A stretch of DNA of 39,611 bases from an uncultured Lachnospiraceae bacterium (GCA_947589095.1 CANQBX010000034.1:1-39611); one strand, 5' to 3'; positions 1-8,004 are shown, counted from the first letter of the stretch. A program made the numbers and translations. Notes: a model not told the origin generated them from the sequence alone.

Positions 1-1
1 G

Positions 2-121
2 CGGCAGGAGGCCAGGAAGGCGAAGAACTACGCGCTGGCCGACGAGATCCGCGGGAAGCTGTCCGATATGGGCATTATTCTGGAGGATACCAGAGAGGGC
101 GTGAAATGGAAACGCGCGTAG
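2..121 (+). CDS. cysS: Cysteine--tRNA ligase, C-terminal end (partial)
   Basis: An open frame enters from the left edge and encodes 39 residues ending ...REGVKWKRA before TAG. The stretch [20 protein letters not shown], then a closing GVKWKR, is the classic C-terminal tail of bacterial CysRS: a helix that packs on the tRNA anticodon side, then the conserved G-x-x-W. CysRS charges tRNA-Cys with cysteine in the cytoplasm. The stop lies inside the next gene, whose ATG is 16 bases earlier, so the two are translationally coupled. The gene order cysS-mrnC-rlmB is conserved in many Firmicutes and supports the call. The catalytic domain lies outside the window. Confidence 0.9.
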   Translation, partial: RQEARKAKNYALADEIRGKLSDMGIILEDTREGVKWKRA

Positions 122-666
122 GCGATGGCCGGACGGCGGGGGCGGGAGCCGCTGCCGGTGAGGCAATCGTCAGTGAAGCTGCCGGCGGCAATGCAGGCGA
201 CGGTAAGACGGGGCCAGCCGTTCAGGAACCTGCGGCGCTTCCGGCTCATTTCAAGAAGATATTCCGCCTCCATGCGGTGGACGCGGCAGTCTATTCGCCG
301 CTGGCGCTCGCCTATATCGGCGACGCGGTCTACGAGGTGATGATCCGCACCCGCGTCGTGAACCTGGGCAATATGCAGGTCAGCAAGATGCACCGCCACG
401 ACGCGAATCTGGTAAAGGCGGAGACCCAGGCGCGGATGATCCGGCTTCTGGAGCCGGAGCTGACGGAGGAGGAGGACGCCGTCTATAAGCGGGGCCGCAA
501 CGCCAAATCCGCTTCCGGCGCCAAGAACGCGTCGGTCATCGATTACCGCACGGCTACCGGCTTCGAGGCGCTGGTGGGCTATCTGTACCTGACGGAGCGG
601 CTGGACCGGCTGGCGCAGCTGGTGGGCCTTGGGCTTGAGAGAATAGGAGAATTTGACGGAGAATGA
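106..666 (+). CDS. mrnC: Mini-ribonuclease III (23S rRNA maturation)
   Basis: 186 residues. From about residue 60 the protein matches the compact RNase III catalytic fold without a double-stranded-RNA-binding domain: [18 protein letters not shown] carries the metal-binding Asp (D73), then a helix with [16 protein letters not shown] and a C-terminal [12 protein letters not shown] signature with its conserved Glu. Mini-III trims the ends of 23S rRNA precursor in Firmicutes. Family members usually have about 130-145 residues. Here about 45 extra N-terminal residues are Ala/Gly-rich and look disordered. The ATG at 106 has an AGAGGG ribosome site six bases away and overlaps cysS; no other in-frame ATG lies before the fold, so I keep it. 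The stop overlaps the next start as ATGA. Confidence 0.9.
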   Translation: METRVGDGRTAGAGAAAGEAIVSEAAGGNAGDGKTGPAVQEPAALPAHFKKIFRLHAVDAAVYSPLALAYIGDAVYEVMIRTRVVNLGNMQVSKMHRHDANLVKAETQARMIRLLEPELTEEEDAVYKRGRNAKSASGAKNASVIDYRTATGFEALVGYLYLTERLDRLAQLVGLGLERIGEFDGE

Positions 667-1469
667 GCGGATACAGAGATGAGAAAAACGGTGCCGGTCC
701 GCAGGTCCGTTCCGGGGAGCCGGAGAACGGGTCGGTGCTGATCGAGGGCCGCAACGCGGTGCTGGAGGCGTTCCGCTCCGGTAAGACCGTAGACCGGCTG
801 TATGTGCTGGACGGCTGTAAGGACGGCCCGGTGCAGACGATCCTGCGGGAGGCCAGAAAGCAGCCGGACCTGATCCTGAATTTTGTTAAGAAGGAGCGGC
901 TGGATCAGTTGTCGGAGACCGGCCGTCACCAGGGCGTGATCGCCCAGACGGCGGCTTACGAATACGCCACGGTGGAGGATATCCTGGAGAACGCCGGGAA
1001 GAAGGGGGAGCCGCCGTTTTTGATCCTTCTGGACGGGATCGAGGATCCCCATAACCTGGGCGCCATCATCCGTACGGCCAATCAGGCCGGGGCCCACGGG
1101 GTCATTATCCCGAAGCGGCGGGCGGTAGGCCTGACGGCCACGGTTGCGAAGACCTCGGCAGGGGCGCTGAATTATACGCCGGTAGCCAGGGTGACGAATC
1201 TGACGGCCACGATCGAGCAGCTGAAGAAGCAGGGGCTTTGGTTCGTCTGCGCCGATATGGCGGGCGAGATCATGTATGATCTGAACCTGACCGGTCCCAT
1301 CGGACTGGTGGTGGGCGGCGAGGGCGACGGCGTCGGCAAGCTGGTGAAGGAGAACTGCGATATGGCCGCGCGGATCCCGATGAAGGGAGATATCGACTCG
1401 CTGAACGCGTCTGTGGCGGCGGGAATCCTTGCCTATGAGATCGTGCGCCAGAGAATGAATCGGAAATGA
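663..1469 (+). CDS. rlmB: 23S rRNA (guanosine-2'-O)-methyltransferase RlmB / TrmH family
   Basis: 268 residues of the SpoU/TrmH class. An N-terminal substrate-binding domain (about residues 20-95, starting VLIEGRNAVLEAFRSG) precedes the trefoil-knot SAM-binding domain. All three SpoU motifs are visible: LLDGIEDPHNLGAIIRTA with its conserved Asn and Arg, GLVVGGEGDGV, and IPMKGDIDSLNASVAAGILAYE. The family methylates the 2'-hydroxyl of a guanosine in 23S rRNA (G2251 in E. coli). The ATG overlaps the mrnC stop by four bases, so cysS, mrnC and rlmB form one coupled RNA-processing operon. Some Clostridial paralogues act on other sites, so the exact nucleotide is inferred. Confidence 0.88.
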   Translation: MSGYRDEKNGAGPQVRSGEPENGSVLIEGRNAVLEAFRSGKTVDRLYVLDGCKDGPVQTILREARKQPDLILNFVKKERLDQLSETGRHQGVIAQTAAYEYATVEDILENAGKKGEPPFLILLDGIEDPHNLGAIIRTANQAGAHGVIIPKRRAVGLTATVAKTSAGALNYTPVARVTNLTATIEQLKKQGLWFVCADMAGEIMYDLNLTGPIGLVVGGEGDGVGKLVKENCDMAARIPMKGDIDSLNASVAAGILAYEIVRQRMNRK

Positions 1470-1488
1470 ACGCAGAATAAACGGCGGG

Positions 1489-1542
1489 ATGCAGATAAAT
1501 GACCGAATGCAAATAAATGACCGAATGTAAAGGAATGACAGA
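1489..1542 (+). repeat. Three tandem 18-bp repeats downstream of rlmB
   Basis: Copies start at 1489, 1507 and 1525. The first two differ at one base (ATGCAGATAAATGACCGA versus A at position 6); the third has diverged. They lie in the 266-base gap between rlmB and ldh, beginning 19 bases after the rlmB stop. No gene is visible in the gap, and I cannot assign a function to the repeat. Confidence 0.8.
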
Positions 1543-1551
1543 AATCGGCCG

Positions 1552-1572
1552 GGCCGCGCGATCTGCGCGGCC
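1552..1572. other. Perfect GC-rich hairpin between rlmB and ldh
   Basis: GGCCGCGC at 1552-1559 pairs perfectly with GCGCGGCC at 1565-1572 around a five-base loop. No T-run follows on either strand, so it is not a textbook intrinsic terminator, although it sits where the cysS-mrnC-rlmB transcript should end. Beyond it, up to 1710, I see only AT-rich leader DNA before ldh. Confidence 0.55.
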
Positions 1573-1735
1573 TGGACGCGTTACGTTGATATGCGTAAAA
1601 GAACGCTGGCGGTATGTTAGAGAAACTGCCATTACGAAGGATATCTTGCGGCAGCAGAAGAAAACCAGGCAGCGTACGGTTATATTTTTATAAAAGGACA
1701 GAGATACTAAGGAGAGGATAGAAAGGAGGCCAATC

Positions 1736-2683
1736 ATGACAAGGTCGGAAAGACGGAAAGTAGTGCTGGTGGGCACCGGCATGGTGGGCATGAGCTATGC
1801 CTACTGCCTGCTGAATCAGAATGTATGCGAGGAACTGGTACTCATTGATATCGACAAGAAGAGGGCCGAGGGCGAGGCCATGGATCTGAACCACGGTCTG
1901 GCGTTTGCAAGCGGTAGCATGCGCATCTATGCGGGCGGGTACCGGGACTGCCAGGACGCGGATATCGTAGCGATCTGCGCCGGCGTGGCCCAGCAGCCCG
2001 GGGAGACCCGTCTGGATCTTCTGAAGCGCAATGAGAAGGTGTTCAAATCGATCGTGGATCCGGTGACCGCTTCCGGCTTCAACGGGATCTTTCTTGTGGC
2101 GACGAACCCGGTGGATATCATGACAAGGATCACCTACGCGCTGTCCGGCTTCAATCCCCGCCGGGTACTGGGAAGCGGCACGGCCCTGGATACGGCCCGG
2201 CTCCGCTATCTGCTGGGTGAATATCTGAATGTGGATCCCCGCAACGTCCACGCCTATGTGATCGGGGAGCACGGCGACAGCGAATTCGTGCCGTGGAGCC
2301 AGGCGTTTCTGGCGACGAAGCCGATCATCGATCTGTGCGACAGCAGCGAGGACGTCTGCATGGACCGGCTCAGTGAGATCGCGACGGAGGTCCAGGGTGC
2401 GGCCTATAAGATCATCGAGGCTAAGAAAGCCACTTACTACGGCATCGGCATGGCCATGACCCGGATCACGAAAGCGATCCTGGGCGACGAGAACAGCGTG
2501 CTGACGGTCTCCGCCATGCTGCGCGGCGAATACGGCCAGACCGATGTGTTCGCGGGCGTTCCCTGCATCATCAACCGCAACGGTATCCAGCGTGTTCTGG
2601 AGATATCGCTGAATGAGGAGGAGCAGAAGAAGTTCGAGGATTCCTGCCGGATCCTCCGCGACAGCTACGACCAGATGCGGTGA
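1736..2683 (+). CDS. ldh: L-lactate dehydrogenase
   Basis: 315 residues, the normal length. It reduces pyruvate to L-lactate with NADH and regenerates NAD+ in fermentation. The Rossmann motif VGTGMVGMSYAYCL lies near residues 11-24, followed by an acidic residue pair (LIDIDKKRAEG) that binds NAD. The substrate loop reads AGVAQQPGETRLDLLKRN: the Gln where malate dehydrogenases have Arg argues for lactate over malate. The proton-relay His is H179 in IGEHGDSEF, and VATNPVDIMT is the conserved Asn loop. The ATG has a strong GAAAGGAGG site eight bases upstream. The gene stands alone; I could not find a Rex-like operator. Confidence 0.93.
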   Translation: MTRSERRKVVLVGTGMVGMSYAYCLLNQNVCEELVLIDIDKKRAEGEAMDLNHGLAFASGSMRIYAGGYRDCQDADIVAICAGVAQQPGETRLDLLKRNEKVFKSIVDPVTASGFNGIFLVATNPVDIMTRITYALSGFNPRRVLGSGTALDTARLRYLLGEYLNVDPRNVHAYVIGEHGDSEFVPWSQAFLATKPIIDLCDSSEDVCMDRLSEIATEVQGAAYKIIEAKKATYYGIGMAMTRITKAILGDENSVLTVSAMLRGEYGQTDVFAGVPCIINRNGIQRVLEISLNEEEQKKFEDSCRILRDSYDQMR

Positions 2684-2765
2684 GCCGGCGGGCCGAAACG
2701 CGGCGCCGGCGGCTCAATCGTAAGGAAAAAGCGTAAATGGGTGCCGTGCGCGCACCAGCCGCATA

Positions 2766-2795
2766 TTGACATATGCCCCACGCCGGTGGTAAAAT
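2766..2795 (+). promoter_or_regulatory. Sigma-A-type promoter for the hybrid sensor kinase gene
   Basis: A perfect -35 TTGACA (2766-2771) and a -10 TAAAAT (2790-2795) are separated by 18 bases. TACTAT and TATAAT sequences further right are spaced too far from this -35 to pair with it. The start codon at 2831 is 35 bases past the -10 box. Confidence 0.65.
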
Positions 2796-2830
2796 ACTAT
2801 AATTAAAATACTGTCTAGAAGGTGGTAGGT

Positions 2831-4972
2831 ATGTCAGCCAGAGTATGGAAATATATACTCACAATGGCCGCCGTCATGGGACTTATTGTGGGCAGTATTG
2901 GAATAAACGCGCAGGACGCGCGCGCGGAAGAGCTGGAGAAGCGCGCCTACAAGGTCGGGTATGTCCAGGACCGGGAGCCGGTGTCCTATATGAATGAGGA
3001 CGGCGAACTGGGGGGCATTACCCGCTACATATTGGATCGGATCTCGGAACTGAGCGGCGTGGAATTTGAATATGTGGCTCTTCCGAATGGTGCGGTCACT
3101 TATGATTATCTGCTGGGCGAAGGCTTCGATCTGGTTACCAGCGTGGAATACAACGAGGAGAACAAGAACGCCAGGGGAATCCTGATCAGCGATCCCTATC
3201 TGTCCGGGCAGAAAGTGATCGTAGCCAGGGAGGGAGTCGAATTTTCTTTCAACGCGGATCTGAAGGTGGCTGTCTCGACCGGTTCCCAAACTCTTAAAAA
3301 GGTGCTCGCCCGTATTTTCCCTAATTTTGAACTGGTCGACTATGATTCGGTAGAGGATTGCCTGGATGCCATGAAGCGGGGTGAGGCGGATCTGCTGATC
3401 CAGAACCAGTATGTAGCCGAATACTGGCTGTACAGGCCTTCCTACGAGAGCCTGAAGGTGGTTCCGATCATGGGACTGGATGACAAGCTCTGCTTCTCGG
3501 CGGTGGTGCCGTTAGAGCATACGGACGATTCGCCGGAATGGCAGCAGAAGGAGCTGCTGATCGAGAAGATCGACGAGGCCATCTCCCAAATGACCGAGGA
3601 CGAGAGGGCCATGTATATCATCGAGGGTACGATGGAGAGCCCTTATCGGTTTACTACCGGCGATCTGCTGTACCGTTACCGCTACGCGGCTATGGTACTG
3701 GCGGTGGCATTTGTGCTGATTATCGTGCTGGTCTGTCTGCTGCTGCGTGCCCGGATCCGTTCGATGGAGGACCGGGCGGATGCCAGAGCCAAGGGACAGT
3801 TCCTTTCCACCATGAGTCACGAGATCCGTACGCCGCTTAACGGTCTGGTCGGTTTAAATTACCTGATGACCCAGAATATGGATGATCATGCGAAGATAGA
3901 GGGGTATCTTAAGCAGTCCACAGCCACGGTCAAGTATCTGATGTCCCTGGTCAATGATATTCTGGATATGTCCAGGATTCAGGAAGAGACCATGGAGCTG
4001 GGCTCCAGCCAGGTAAATCTGCGCCTTCTGGCGTCAACGGCCGCGTCGCTTGTCCGGGGCGGCATGGGTGAGAAGGGGATCCATTTCCGGGTCGACGTGG
4101 AGCTGCCCTATCCGGGAGTCTTGGGAGACCAGGTCCGTATCGAGCAGATCCTTCTGAACATTCTGGACAACACGAGAAAATTTACTCCGATCGGCGGAAA
4201 TGTGGATTTCACCGCCAGGCAGGAGCTTCGGGATAATGAAACGGTGCTTACCGTATTTACGGTTCGGGACAATGGCACCGGCATGAGCGAGGAATTTCAG
4301 AAGCATATCTTCGACACGTTCACCCGGGAAATGGAGACCGTGTCCAAAGGCAATCAGGGCACCGGTCTCGGTATGGCGATCAGTCACAGTCTGGCGAAGC
4401 TGATGGGTGGCGACCTGACCGTTACGAGCCATAAGGGAGAGGGCAGCGAGTTCACATTCTCCTTCCCGGCGCCGCTTGCCATCGCCGATGAGGAAAGTAC
4501 CGAGTGGGAAAAGAAAGCGGAGCAGGAAGCGGAGGCACAGACCGGTACAGCGGGGAACAGGTATGAAGAAACGCCGGAGACGGACATGGCGGAACATCCG
4601 CTTCATGTTCTGGTAGCCGAGGATAATGAACTGAACGCGGAGATCCTTATGGAACTTCTGGAGGATGCAGGCGCAGCCGCCGATCTGGCTGTGAACGGGC
4701 GGGAAGCGGTGGAGAAATTCTCGCATTCCGCGGTCGGAACTTACGGCCTGATCCTGATGGATCTGCTGATGCCGGAAATGGACGGCTTTATGGCGGCCAG
4801 GGCGATCCGGGCCATGAAGCGGCCGGATGCCGCGAAGGTGAAGATATTCGCCTGCACGGCCAACTCCTACCAGGAAGATAAAGATAAGGCCATAGAGAGC
4901 GGCATGGATGATTTCATTACGAAGCCCATCGATATCGGGGGACTGTTCAGAAAGCTTGAAGAACTGGGCTGA
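2831..4972 (+). CDS. Hybrid sensor histidine kinase with extracellular solute-binding domain and receiver domain
   Basis: 713 residues from the ATG at 2831. I prefer this to the GTG at 2822 because AAGGTGG sits five bases before it. Order: signal peptide (about 1-30, ending ARA), a periplasmic-binding-protein-type 3 domain (about 38-275, starting YKVGYVQDREPVSYMNEDG), one membrane segment (about 285-307), HisKA with phosphoacceptor H330 in MSHEIRTPLNG, HATPase_c with N box (ILLNILDN), G1 (DNGTGM) and G2 (GTGLGMAIS), then a C-terminal receiver with phospho-Asp D644 in LILMDLLMPEMDG. It should sense a small external solute and relay phosphate internally. No DNA-binding partner lies nearby, so the output is unknown; an HPt or a distant regulator is likely needed. 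Confidence 0.9.
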   Translation: MSARVWKYILTMAAVMGLIVGSIGINAQDARAEELEKRAYKVGYVQDREPVSYMNEDGELGGITRYILDRISELSGVEFEYVALPNGAVTYDYLLGEGFDLVTSVEYNEENKNARGILISDPYLSGQKVIVAREGVEFSFNADLKVAVSTGSQTLKKVLARIFPNFELVDYDSVEDCLDAMKRGEADLLIQNQYVAEYWLYRPSYESLKVVPIMGLDDKLCFSAVVPLEHTDDSPEWQQKELLIEKIDEAISQMTEDERAMYIIEGTMESPYRFTTGDLLYRYRYAAMVLAVAFVLIIVLVCLLLRARIRSMEDRADARAKGQFLSTMSHEIRTPLNGLVGLNYLMTQNMDDHAKIEGYLKQSTATVKYLMSLVNDILDMSRIQEETMELGSSQVNLRLLASTAASLVRGGMGEKGIHFRVDVELPYPGVLGDQVRIEQILLNILDNTRKFTPIGGNVDFTARQELRDNETVLTVFTVRDNGTGMSEEFQKHIFDTFTREMETVSKGNQGTGLGMAISHSLAKLMGGDLTVTSHKGEGSEFTFSFPAPLAIADEESTEWEKKAEQEAEAQTGTAGNRYEETPETDMAEHPLHVLVAEDNELNAEILMELLEDAGAAADLAVNGREAVEKFSHSAVGTYGLILMDLLMPEMDGFMAARAIRAMKRPDAAKVKIFACTANSYQEDKDKAIESGMDDFITKPIDIGGLFRKLEELG

Positions 4973-5000
4973 GCGCGGATAAAGCGGCTCAGCCCTTTTT
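4966..5000 (+). terminator. Intrinsic terminator after the sensor kinase
   Basis: A perfect 9-bp stem, GGGCTGAGC (4966-4974) with GCTCAGCCC (4987-4995), is followed directly by TTTTT. The left arm includes the stop codon of the kinase gene. Confidence 0.9.
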
Positions 5001-5018
5001 GTGTGGAATTTGGCCGTA

Positions 5019-6263
5019 TCAGTCTTCGACGGTCAGTACCCGGAAGTTCAGATCGGACCAGCTGCTTCCGATCAGGTAGGAGGTGTAGTTCCTGCCCGCG
5101 GCGATATCCACCGAGTAGGAGACCAGCGGATCGCCGGAGAGAGAGGCGTTATTGGACGCGCCGATGATCAGGATCGGAAGCTCCCGGATGATCGAAAAGT
5201 TCGTGGAGTTGGTAATATAGAACTGGTAGCTGCCGGCAATGGCCTGCTTGTAGGGCGTGACGTCCTGGAAGCCGACATTTTTGAAGACAGCGTCATGGCT
5301 GTAGAGGAACACGTCGAAGGACGAGCCGCTGTAAGCCATGTTGGCTACGCGGTAGCAGCCGGTATTGTAGCTTAGGTTGCTGCAGCCTGTGTCGTCCACC
5401 TGGACCAGGTTCACGCCGCCCGCCGCGGAATCCGCGAGGACCAGGGTGTATTTCTGGCCGGCCGAGAACGGCAGGCTCTGCTGGACCACCAGAGCCTGAA
5501 GTCCGGTGGTGCGCCGCACGGATACCGTGTGGAAGCCGTCGGCGATGGGCCGGTAGGCGGAGATTGTACCAAAACCGATGTTAGTCGCATAGATTGTATT
5601 ATCGAAGGTAACGCTGACGCTTGTGTTGGTGGTGGAGGCGTTCAGGAAACGGACCTGGCCGAGGGCGGAGGAGCTGCCGGAATTTCCCGAGCCGGAGCCG
5701 CTGCCCGAGCCGGAATTGCTGCCGGAGCCGCCGCAGGACACGCATCCTCCGCAGCTGGGGCAGGTGGGGAACCACGGGAATACAGGCCAGATGGTGGTGC
5801 CGCCGGAATTGCCGCTGGAATTGCCGCCGGAGCTGCCGGAACCGGAACCGCTGCCGGAGCTGCCGCCGGACGTATTGCCTCCCGGCCATACCGGAGAGCC
5901 GCCTTCCGGAGCGATCGGATGGGTCAGACCGTAGTCATTGTCGGAGCTGCCGCCGGATGTGCTGCCGCCGGGCCAGACGGGGGAACCGCCGGAAGGCGCT
6001 ACGGGGGTGGTGAGACCCTGACTGGAATCGGTACCGCCGCCGGTGGACGGGCCGGGAAAGACCGGAAGACCGCCTTCCGGAGCTACCGGCGTGGTCAGGC
6101 CGTAGTCGCCTTCCGAGGCGGAGCGGATCATGGAATTATTGGTCATGCGGGCGTTCATCCCCGCGTCGGCAGCGCTGACAGGCGTCATCGGCATGGAGTT
6201 TTCGCAGGCCATGGCGGATACGCCCGAACTGTCCGAGGGTGAGGTGGAATTACTGGAAACCAT
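5019..6263 (-). CDS. DUF4397-domain protein with Gly/Ser/Pro-rich repeat stalk and Cys cluster
   Basis: 414 residues. The C-terminal 215 residues hold two DUF4397-like beta repeats (starting VRFLNASTTNTSVSVTFDN and, about 100 residues later, YRVANMAYSGSSFDVFLYSH). The N-terminal half is low complexity: three copies of a unit like GLTTPVAPEGGLPVFPG, Gly/Ser runs, then CPSCGGCVSCGG. I see no signal peptide or membrane segment. Related Clostridial proteins are secreted or surface-associated in general; export or a spore-coat role here is inference. The ATG has a GAGGT site seven bases upstream. Its promoter is not obvious, and the host tRNA-Thr terminator lies just upstream, so it is probably transcribed on its own. 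Confidence 0.75.
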   Translation of the reverse strand: MVSSNSTSPSDSSGVSAMACENSMPMTPVSAADAGMNARMTNNSMIRSASEGDYGLTTPVAPEGGLPVFPGPSTGGGTDSSQGLTTPVAPSGGSPVWPGGSTSGGSSDNDYGLTHPIAPEGGSPVWPGGNTSGGSSGSGSGSGSSGGNSSGNSGGTTIWPVFPWFPTCPSCGGCVSCGGSGSNSGSGSGSGSGNSGSSSALGQVRFLNASTTNTSVSVTFDNTIYATNIGFGTISAYRPIADGFHTVSVRRTTGLQALVVQQSLPFSAGQKYTLVLADSAAGGVNLVQVDDTGCSNLSYNTGCYRVANMAYSGSSFDVFLYSHDAVFKNVGFQDVTPYKQAIAGSYQFYITNSTNFSIIRELPILIIGASNNASLSGDPLVSYSVDIAAGRNYTSYLIGSSWSDLNFRVLTVED

Positions 6264-6359
6264 AGATGTACCTCAATGCTGTTTTACTCTAATGTATGAG
6301 CGCGGGCATGTACCGGTGAACTGTTTCTGCGGGATCGGGAATTGCTTTTCGCGATAAGC

Positions 6360-6398
6360 AAAAAAAGTGGGAAACCATGGATTTCTCCGGTTTCCCAC
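6360..6398 (-). terminator. Terminator of the host tRNA-Thr transcript
   Basis: On the minus strand a perfect 10-bp stem (6367-6376 with 6389-6398) is followed by seven Ts (6366-6360). It lies 14 bases past the 3' end of the tRNA fragment at 6412-6453. Before integration it therefore ended the transcript that starts at the promoter now at 14257. Confidence 0.88.
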
Positions 6399-6411
6399 AC
6401 TTTACGAAAAG

Positions 6412-6453
6412 AGCTGGCGACGGGACTCGGACCCGTGACCTCCTCACTACCAA
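6412..6453 (-). pseudogene. 3' half of host tRNA-Thr(GGT), left behind by element insertion
   Basis: Read on the minus strand this is the anticodon loop TTGGTAG followed by TGAGG, AGGTC, ACGGG-TCCGAGT-CCCGT and CGCCAGC plus a T discriminator. Joined to the 5' half at 14161-14198 it makes a perfect cloverleaf: acceptor GCTGGCG/CGCCAGC, anticodon stem CCTCA/TGAGG and T stem ACGGG/CCCGT all pair fully. It has no promoter or 5' half here and cannot be functional alone. No CCA is encoded. Confidence 0.92.
6447..6453. other. attL core (7 bp)
   Basis: CTACCAA, identical to the copy at 14161-14167. Bases diverge immediately on both sides (TCA before it here, TCC there). The core equals tRNA positions 32-38, the whole anticodon loop. 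Strand exchange must lie within it. Confidence 0.85.
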
Positions 6454-6684
6454 AAACATATAACGCTTTTTCTAACTCGTCATGTAGTTGGCTGTCTCGC
6501 CGGAATACGCTGTATCTAAGCGACTTTCCTTGTCTGTCTCGTCTCCGCTTTTGATGGTGCATTGTAACTTTAGAAACACGTTGGCAACACAAAAACAACT
6601 TGTTTCTGCTCTTGTTGCTCACGCAATATATGATAAAGTTTTATCTGCACCCTGTCAAGGATTTCTTTCTATGGATCTATAAAA
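6454..6684. other. Noncoding left end of the element
   Basis: No gene is seen. The stretch has TTGGCTGTC at 6488-6496, repeated in the same orientation near the right end (13828-13836) with similar following bases. It also has a GGCAACA motif near 6585 and its inverse near 6613. These could be integrase arm-type sites, but I cannot confirm that by eye. Confidence 0.4.
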
Positions 6685-6710
6685 GCCCCGACCGTTTAGG
6701 TCAGGGCAAT
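6685..6710. terminator. Bidirectional-looking terminator at left end of element
   Basis: GCCCCGACC (6685-6693) pairs with GGTCAGGGC (6699-6707) with one C-A mismatch. It is followed on the plus strand by a T-rich run and on the minus strand by TTTT. It lies seven bases past the stop of the gene ending at 6714, which it probably terminates. Confidence 0.7.
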
Positions 6711-6713
6711 TTT

Positions 6714-7037
6714 TTATTTCTCTGCTATCTTCTTTAGCAAGCGTATGATTTCTTCATTCTGCCGCATAAGGATAAAATTCTGTTCCACCTGTGCCCTTGC
6801 CAATTCAAGCGAGAAAGTTTCATTTGCGCTGCCAGTCAACAGACTGCCGAATGAATACATCTTGGAACCTGCCAGACTTCCGGCGATCTCTTTTGCCGAA
6901 TTGATATTCCTGCGTCTTATGTCAGCCTCGGTGTAGCTATCGAAGTCCAGTCCAAACTTCTCCATAGCCGCTCTGTCTTTTGCCTCCTGCTTTGCCTGCT
7001 TCTCAGCCGCTTTGTCCTCTGCATTTTTTCCAAACAT
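6714..7037 (-). CDS. Small hypothetical protein, element cargo
   Basis: 107 residues from the ATG at 7037, chosen because AGGAGG lies seven bases before it; a TTG at 7043 is too close to that site. The first 30 residues are highly charged (repeated K, A, E, D), then FGLDFDSYTEADIRRRNINSAKEIAG. The end is a predicted amphipathic helix, VEQNFILMRQNEEIIRLLKKIAEK, suitable for a coiled coil. There is no signal peptide or clear membrane segment. I do not recognise the family. It starts 30 bases after the gene at 7068-7634 and shares its transcript, so the two may act together. Confidence 0.65.
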   Translation of the reverse strand: MFGKNAEDKAAEKQAKQEAKDRAAMEKFGLDFDSYTEADIRRRNINSAKEIAGSLAGSKMYSFGSLLTGSANETFSLELARAQVEQNFILMRQNEEIIRLLKKIAEK

Positions 7038-7067
7038 TGCCAATCCTCCTTAGAATAATGATTTCAT

Positions 7068-7634
7068 TCAATCACAATCTACCCACATAAGGAAATCGAG
7101 CTTTTTCGCGTCTGTAAAGCCAGTATGGGGATATTTGTCATTGAACAACCTAAGTATTGTCTGCCCCTTACTAGAATCCAGATATTCATAGAACCTACTG
7201 CAAAACTCGTGATATGCCTTAATGATTTCTATACGTCGGGTAGGTATTCCCGCTCCATAGCCGGGCAGTCTCATTCTGAAATGCTCCACCGCTACGTTAT
7301 TATCCCATATCGGTCTGTTAGGATTGATAACGTGTATCAGCTTGCTTGAGAAAGATATTTCAAACCGCCCCTCGGCTTGGTTCAGATAGTCCAGCGTTTC
7401 CTCGAAAGTTGTACCTGCATCTTTCTTTTCTTCAAGATATGCGTAGAACATTTCGTAATACTGGCTTTTTCTGGAACGCATGACAAAAAAATCATTAAAC
7501 ATACGTTGGAAATCTCTGTCAGCAGATACATCTGTCCAGTAGAGGGCGTCCATTATTTTCTTATATTTCCTCATGCCGGTCAACAGCTTATCGCTATTAG
7601 ACAGTATGCTTTCGGCAGTTTGTACGCTTATCAT
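7068..7634 (-). CDS. Hypothetical alpha-helical protein, element cargo
   Basis: 188 residues from the ATG at 7634 (MISVQTAESILSNSDK). A longer frame runs to 7697, but its extra residues cross a GTACG direct repeat in the intergenic region and look untranslated. The mostly helical protein has a conserved-looking segment SKLIHVINPNRPIWDNNVAVEHF, which resembles the K-x-x-H-x-x-N-P...P-I-W-D motif of small helical proteins distantly like HhH-type glycosylases; that link is only an impression. No membrane segment is seen. It heads a two-gene minus-strand unit divergent from the ribbon-helix-helix gene at 7816. Its position at the element end marks it as cargo, perhaps defensive, but function is unknown. 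Confidence 0.65.
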   Translation of the reverse strand: MISVQTAESILSNSDKLLTGMRKYKKIMDALYWTDVSADRDFQRMFNDFFVMRSRKSQYYEMFYAYLEEKKDAGTTFEETLDYLNQAEGRFEISFSSKLIHVINPNRPIWDNNVAVEHFRMRLPGYGAGIPTRRIEIIKAYHEFCSRFYEYLDSSKGQTILRLFNDKYPHTGFTDAKKLDFLMWVDCD

Positions 7635-7815
7635 GGTATCTAACCAACTCCCTGTACGATTTTTGTACGGTATTACCACTAGACACCATGTTATCACAAC
7701 TCAATGCAAAAGTCTATTGTATTTTCACATCTAATTCCAACGCATTTTGTGTTATAGATTCAGAATAACGACACACTCTATAATGTACTCAAAAGGTATG
7801 GAGGAATTGAGACTT

Positions 7816-7995
7816 ATGGACAAATTTGTTGTCGTTCCGAAGGAGGACAAGGCTGTTACCATGACTATCCGGATTGACCGAGCCTTGCAGGAGAAGTATA
7901 ACGAGCTTTCCGCACGCACCAACCGTTCCCGAAACGAGCTGATTGGAATGGCTCTGCAATATGCCCTCGATCACATGGAGATTAAAGATGAATAG
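7816..7995 (+). CDS. Ribbon-helix-helix (CopG/Arc-type) DNA-binding protein
   Basis: 59 residues from the ATG at 7816; GGAGG lies 11 bases upstream, a little far. The core TMTIRIDRALQEKYNELSAR is an RHH beta strand and first helix, followed by TNRSRNELIGMALQYALDHM as the second helix. These form DNA-binding dimers. It is the only plus-strand gene of the element, divergent from the cargo pair, with a TATAAT at 7779-7784. A role as repressor of the divergent promoters is likely by position but not shown. An upstream ATG at 7786 could extend it by ten residues. Confidence 0.75.
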   Translation: MDKFVVVPKEDKAVTMTIRIDRALQEKYNELSARTNRSRNELIGMALQYALDHMEIKDE

Positions 7996-8004
7996 CAATA
8001 AACA

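Noticed and set aside
5529-6242. 237-codon plus-strand Gly/Ala-rich frame opposite the DUF4397 gene
   Set aside because: It comes from the antisense of Gly/Ser/Pro repeats; no ribosome site or domain.
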